Of a stretch of 64,000 bases of DNA, positions 60,450-64,000 are shown in pieces; positions within the stretch are counted from its first letter, which is position 1; every line of letters begins with the position of its first letter. Source of the DNA: Pedobacter miscanthi (GTDB lineage Bacteria; Bacteroidota; Bacteroidia; Sphingobacteriales; Sphingobacteriaceae); contig NZ_QNQU01000023.1 in assembly GCF_003315595.1 (NCBI RefSeq), positions 1-64,000 on the forward strand, given 5' to 3'. Position numbers and translations under genes: made by a program. A model generated the notes under the pieces. The model did not search any database, was not told the DNA's origin, and worked only from the letters and a program-made list of their open reading frames with translations.

Positions 60450-60902
60450 TTATAATTTAACTGAATATTTTTCTTTTAAAAGCCGCGCAACGGTTTTATC
60501 GGTTTTAAAGGTGATCGATTCGATATCCAAATCACCTATTTTTACCCATCTGAAAGCCTGAAGAATTTCTCCTTTACCATCAAAATCGTAAATGGTATCT
60601 TTAAATGCAAGTTGCAAAGGTGCTTTCTCCTTAACAACATAATAAACACTGATTACCTGGCTATCGTTAAATGCTGATTTCTCATAAAAATCAGTGGTAT
60701 AAAAATGGGACAACACCTCAACATCTGCCTCACATTCTTCCATAAACTCTCTTTTCAGACCGTCAATCAGGCCTTCACCAAGTTCTAATCCACCACCGGG
60801 GAATTTACTGAAACGGAATCCATACTCTTCTTCATCACTTACCAAAACCTCATTATCCTGGTTAATTAATAAACCGTAAACCCTTACATTAAAGTAGCTC
60901 AT
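60450..60902 (-). CDS. NUDIX hydrolase
   Basis: The 150-residue protein has a Nudix box: GGLELGEGLIDGLKREFMEE near residues 35-54, with metal-binding glutamates intact. The box ends EECE where the consensus has a glycine. The N-terminus (VRVYGLLINQDNEVLVSDEE) resembles ADP-ribose or NADH pyrophosphatase-like housekeeping members. The substrate is unknown. Its first 14 bases overlap the CDF transporter gene, and bioA follows, so the three genes form an operon. Confidence 0.88.
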   Translation of the reverse strand: MSYFNVRVYGLLINQDNEVLVSDEEEYGFRFSKFPGGGLELGEGLIDGLKREFMEECEADVEVLSHFYTTDFYEKSAFNDSQVISVYYVVKEKAPLQLAFKDTIYDFDGKGEILQAFRWVKIGDLDIESITFKTDKTVARLLKEKYSVKL

Positions 60903-61908
60903 TTTCGAAATGTTTTTTGTTTTTTATCACTATTTCTGGTGTCCAGATGATTTCTTTCCTAAACGCTTCTGCCCTTACCTTACATTCGCTCATGTGGCAA
61001 TAGTGGCAACATTCGGGCAAACATGGATCTGCATGAATAAAAAGCTCGGCCTTGCGCAGTCCGTTTTTGTTGATCAGCTCATCAATCTGCGAAATCTCGC
61101 GGTGTACTTTGTTCAAATCAAAATAATAAGGCAAGGTTACATGGCAATCGATATGGAATTCAGGGCCATATTGCTGGGTACGCAGGTTATGTACATCAAT
61201 CCACGGGTTATGCCGGTTTTTCTGCAACACTTCTACTACCTCTTCAACCAAAGTAAAATCGCTTTCATCCATTAATCCGCCAACTGAGCCCCGGGTAAGT
61301 TTATAACCTGAATAAACGATATAAAAGCCCACTAATACAGAGAGTAAACTGTCTAACCAAATAATATTTGTCAGCTGAATTAATATCAGGCCTATTACAA
61401 TAGCTCCGCTGGTATAAGTATCTGTTAATAAATGTTTACCATCAGCCTGCAGTGTAACAGAATGTACATCTTTACCCACATTAATCAGGTATAGTCCAAC
61501 AATAAGGTTAATCAATCCGGTAATACCGATAATCAAAGTTCCGGCAAGCAGTTCGCCTACCGCATGTGGATAAATAAGATTATATGAAGATTTAAAAATA
61601 ATGGCTACACCGGCTATCAGGATTAATATTCCTTCTACAAAAGCAGAAAAAAACTCTACTTTCCCATGTCCGTACGGATGGTTTTCATCTTTGGGTTGCG
61701 TACTTAAATAAATGCTGTAAAATGCAAAGCTGCCTGCAATTACATTTACAATACTTTCTGCAGCGTCTGTCAGGATCGCGTTAGAACCGGTAATGAAATA
61801 GGCAACAAACTTGGCCAGCATGAGCAGCACACTCACCGCCAGGGATATTATTATTGCTTTCTTTTTGACCTGCACAATGATATTTTTTTCAAAAATACGC
61901 TTAACCAA
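60889..61908 (-). CDS. Cation diffusion facilitator (CDF) metal transporter
   Basis: The 339-residue protein has six membrane segments (residues about 18-210) with the metal-site aspartates in LTDAAESIVN and the HPYGHGK motif of zinc/iron CDF exporters. A cytoplasmic domain follows, ending in a cysteine/histidine-rich tail (LPECCHYCHMSEC). CDF proteins export Zn, Fe or Mn in exchange for protons. No ATG fits: the frame starts at TTG 61908, or at an internal GTG at 61875. It is the first gene of an operon with the NUDIX gene and bioA. Confidence 0.88.
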   Translation of the reverse strand: MVKRIFEKNIIVQVKKKAIIISLAVSVLLMLAKFVAYFITGSNAILTDAAESIVNVIAGSFAFYSIYLSTQPKDENHPYGHGKVEFFSAFVEGILILIAGVAIIFKSSYNLIYPHAVGELLAGTLIIGITGLINLIVGLYLINVGKDVHSVTLQADGKHLLTDTYTSGAIVIGLILIQLTNIIWLDSLLSVLVGFYIVYSGYKLTRGSVGGLMDESDFTLVEEVVEVLQKNRHNPWIDVHNLRTQQYGPEFHIDCHVTLPYYFDLNKVHREISQIDELINKNGLRKAELFIHADPCLPECCHYCHMSECKVRAEAFRKEIIWTPEIVIKNKKHFENELL

Positions 61909-61962
61909 TAAATTAAATGAGAAAAACTATGTCTTTTTTAGTGCAGAATAATATTTGGTTTA

Positions 61963-61970
61963 TATATTTG
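61963..61970 (+). promoter_or_regulatory. -7 box of the aminotransferase gene
   Basis: TATATTTG matches TAnnTTTG, 18 bases before ATG 61989, leaving a leader of about 13 bases. Confidence 0.5.
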
Positions 61971-61988
61971 CGCTCAAAGTAATTAACC

Positions 61989-63185
61989 ATGAGCACCTTA
62001 TCGAAAAGAATCAACAGTCTGTCAGAATCTGCAACCCTTAAAATGACCAAACTTGGCCGCGAATTAGCGTCTAAAGGCATCAATATCATCAGTTTAAGTG
62101 TTGGCGAACCCGATTTTAATACGCCTGAACATGTAAAAAATGCCGCTAAAAAAGCATTAGACGAAAATTATACCCGTTACTCGCCGGTACCAGGATATCC
62201 TGATCTGCGCCAGGCCATCGTAAATAAGTTAAAAACAGAAAACAACCTTGATTATGATATTTCACAAATCGTTGTTTCTACAGGTGCCAAACAATCATTA
62301 TCGAACGTAATTTTAACTTTGATCGATCCGGATGATGAAGTAATCATTCCTACACCTTACTGGGTTTCTTATTCGGAAATGGTAACCCTGGCAGAAGGAA
62401 AATCTGTTTTTATCGATACCGACATTGAAAGCAATTTCAAAATTACACCTGCACAGTTAGAAGCGGCGATTACGCCGAAATCGAAACTTTTCATGTTTTC
62501 TTCACCATGCAACCCAACAGGTTCAGTTTACAGTAAAGAAGAGTTGGCTGCATTGGTTGCCGTTTTTGAAAAACACCCGAATATTTATATCCTGTCTGAC
62601 GAAATTTATGAGCACATCAACTTTGTTGATCAGCACGAATCAATCGCGCAGTTCGATAGCATTAAAGACCGCGTAATCATTGTAAATGGTTTCTCTAAAG
62701 CATTCGCCATGACGGGCTGGAGATTAGGTTACATTGCCGCAAATAAAGAAATTGCAGCTGCTAATGATAAATTGCAGGGACAAACTACCTCTGGCACATG
62801 TTCTATCGCACAAAGAGCGGGTATTGTAGCTTATGAGCAAGGTTTGGCGAGTGTATTAGAAATGAAAGAAGCATTTTTACGCCGCAGGGAACTGGTTTAC
62901 AACTTGTTAAACGAAATTCCCGGTGTTAAAACGAACCTTCCAGATGGTGCTTTCTATTTCTTCCCTGAAATCAGCTCGTTCTTTGGTAAAAAAGATGCTG
63001 AAGGAAATGTAATCAAAGATTCTTCTGATCTGGCTTTATATTTATTGAATGTTGGTCACGTGGCAACTGTAGGTGGCGATTCGTTCGGTAATAACAACTA
63101 CATCCGCTTATCTTATGCCGCATCAGACGAAAGTTTGGTAGAAGCATTAAAAAGGATTAAAGAAGCATTGGGTAAATTAGCCTAA
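61989..63185 (+). CDS. Class I aspartate-type aminotransferase
   Basis: The 398-residue PLP enzyme has ISLSVGEPDFNTPEHV near the N-terminus, YSPVPGYPDLRQAI, SPCNPTGSVYSKEEL, LSDEIYEHINF and the PLP lysine in VNGFSKAFAMTGWRLGY. This is the Igamma/Ib group that includes AspC-like and prephenate aminotransferases of many bacteria. It transfers amino groups between aspartate (or an aromatic amino acid) and 2-oxoglutarate. A consensus promoter box precedes it and a hairpin terminator follows. Confidence 0.92.
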   Translation: MSTLSKRINSLSESATLKMTKLGRELASKGINIISLSVGEPDFNTPEHVKNAAKKALDENYTRYSPVPGYPDLRQAIVNKLKTENNLDYDISQIVVSTGAKQSLSNVILTLIDPDDEVIIPTPYWVSYSEMVTLAEGKSVFIDTDIESNFKITPAQLEAAITPKSKLFMFSSPCNPTGSVYSKEELAALVAVFEKHPNIYILSDEIYEHINFVDQHESIAQFDSIKDRVIIVNGFSKAFAMTGWRLGYIAANKEIAAANDKLQGQTTSGTCSIAQRAGIVAYEQGLASVLEMKEAFLRRRELVYNLLNEIPGVKTNLPDGAFYFFPEISSFFGKKDAEGNVIKDSSDLALYLLNVGHVATVGGDSFGNNNYIRLSYAASDESLVEALKRIKEALGKLA

Positions 63186-63235
63186 TCAGTTGGCAGTTTT
63201 CAGTTAACGGTTTTCAGTTAACTTTATCAATAAGA

Positions 63236-63270
63236 AATCCTCCGTTAATTAAAGTTAACGGGGGATTTTT
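63236..63270 (+). terminator. Terminator of the aminotransferase gene
   Basis: AATCCTCCGTTAA (63236-63248) pairs along 13 bases, including one G-U, with TTAACGGGGGATT (63255-63267) around TTAAAG. A run of T follows. Confidence 0.8.
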
Positions 63271-63300
63271 GTTATTATATGAGTATATAACAGATTCGTT

Positions 63301-63490
63301 ATCCTGTCCCGATTTTACATCGGGATCAGGGTCTTTATGCAGTTTTTCTAGTGGTTAGTTTCATGTTGATCACTAAACAACAATATTTTTCATGATCTGA
63401 AAATGAAAGCCAGCATTTCATCGGAGATTTCAGTCCTTCATTTCGTTGCAAGTCCTCTCCCGATGAAAAATCGGGATTGCGGGCTTTCCA
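63301..63490. repeat. ATCGGG hairpin repeats
   Basis: CCCGAT / ATCGGG hairpins occur at 63308-63324 and 63459-63475, the first nested inside CCTG / CAGG. They belong to the dispersed palindrome content of this genome. The rest of 63186-63544 shows no gene. Confidence 0.55.
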
Positions 63491-63544
63491 CTTCAATAAG
63501 GTTTATTAACAACGGCAACTGCTCATTGCAAACTGCAAACTAAC

Positions 63545-64000
63545 CTAACTTCTGATCGCCTCTACCGGATCTAATCTCGAAGCCGAATAAGCCGGCCAGA
63601 AACCTGAAATGGTTCCGATAATAATCGAGATACCAATACCCAGGGCAATATTATTCAAGCCCAGTATAATATGGAAATCTGTTGCAGCCCCGATTACCAG
63701 CGCGAGCAGAAAGACGAGTAATAAACCCAGCAATCCACCTAAAATACAAAGCGAAATGGATTCGAATATAAACTGTAATAATATAAAGTAGTTCTTTGCG
63801 CCCAGCGATTTCTGAATGCCGATAATATTGGTACGCTCTTTAACCGAAACAAACATGATATTGGCGATACTAAAACCTCCAACCAAAATAGAAAAACCAC
63901 CAATTACCCAACCCGCAATGTTTACCATTTTAAACATCGAATCTAACTGGTTCGAAATAATGGTGGTTTTATTCAATGCGAAATCTTCTTCCTGCCCCGG
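63545..64000 (-). CDS. MacB/FtsX-like ABC transporter permease, 5' part beyond window
   Basis: The visible C-terminal 151 residues contain three membrane segments and the FtsX-domain pattern SIANIMFVSVKERTNIIGIQ, with KSLGAKNYFILLQFIFES and SRLDPVEAIRS at the end. These are hallmarks of MacB-type permeases, which export macrolides, peptides or lipoproteins. The frame stays open to the window edge, where it reads GQEEDFALNKTTII, so the real start lies outside. A start at 63976 would be artificial. The ATPase partner is not visible. Confidence 0.85.
   Translation of the reverse strand, partial: PGQEEDFALNKTTIISNQLDSMFKMVNIAGWVIGGFSILVGGFSIANIMFVSVKERTNIIGIQKSLGAKNYFILLQFIFESISLCILGGLLGLLLVFLLALVIGAATDFHIILGLNNIALGIGISIIIGTISGFWPAYSASRLDPVEAIRS

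Noticed and set aside
1..64000. CRISPR array
   Set aside because: Repeats here are palindromic, differ between copies and are not regularly spaced with unique spacers; no cas genes are present.
1..64000. tRNA or rRNA genes
   Set aside because: I saw no cloverleaf-like sequence with the conserved GTTCGAATC region, nor rRNA signatures.

Overview
The window is 64 kb of ordinary-looking chromosome from a Bacteroidota bacterium, most likely Sphingobacteriaceae and Pedobacter-like. The evidence is a SusC/SusD pair with a DUF1735-type lipoprotein, signal peptides ending in AQ, GHKL/LytTR signalling, AT-rich spacers, and many promoters of the Bacteroidota form TAnnTTTG, some with TTG or TTTG 19 bases upstream. 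I see no rRNA, tRNA, prophage, insertion sequence, integrase or CRISPR array. The genus is an inference.

Layout. 0.2-4.3 kb (minus): a LutA-like Fe-S protein, a UMF1-type permease and RecQ. 4.7-13 kb: a TolB-propeller amidohydrolase, two toxin-antitoxin pairs (VapBC-like and DUF433/DUF5615), a B12-binding radical SAM protein with unusual cysteine spacing, and small hypotheticals. 13-18.5 kb: an HI0933-type flavoprotein, purK-purE, an XRE/DUF2975 pair, YqgE and pdxH. 19.2-24.9 kb (minus): susC-susD-DUF1735, preceded by a 14-codon cysteine-rich reading frame and a 21-bp-period direct repeat. 25.4-30.7 kb: hbd, ruvB, a GNAT-nitrilase fusion and queG. 30.8-41.5 kb: an M1 peptidase, a DEDDh exonuclease, two tandem DUF3857/transglutaminase-like proteins, an L,D-transpeptidase-like protein and topoisomerase III. 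41.7-47.4 kb: a response regulator, an SF1 helicase, a HipA-like/DUF3037 pair, and a KTSC/Fpg-Nei-like pair. 47.6-49.9 kb (minus): a CarH-like B12 photoreceptor regulator, a phytoene synthase-like protein and IPP isomerase. 51.6-55.5 kb: a LytTR / LytS-like kinase / LytTR / receiver / outer-membrane protein cluster. 55.7-64 kb: an exonuclease-GIY-YIG fusion, small stress-type proteins including an SRPBCC gene broken by a TAG codon, a CDF transporter-NUDIX-bioA operon, an aspartate-type aminotransferase and the end of a MacB-like permease.

Working together: purK and purE are consecutive steps of purine synthesis. CarH-like, CrtB-like and Idi form an isoprenoid/carotenoid operon that is probably derepressed by light. 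The SusCD locus imports an unknown substrate. The LytTR cluster is a self-contained signalling unit.

Intergenic DNA is rich in dispersed palindromic elements of at least five families, which often sit between convergent genes. The points most worth a second look are the cysteine-rich leader before susC, the paired 21-bp-spaced boxes, a promoter-to-terminator small-RNA candidate at 47.54-47.63 kb, the light-regulator operon with its 13-bp inverted repeat over the start codon, three 24-bp palindromes behind it, and the radical SAM motif variant. I did not find one clear new multi-gene defence or mobile system.
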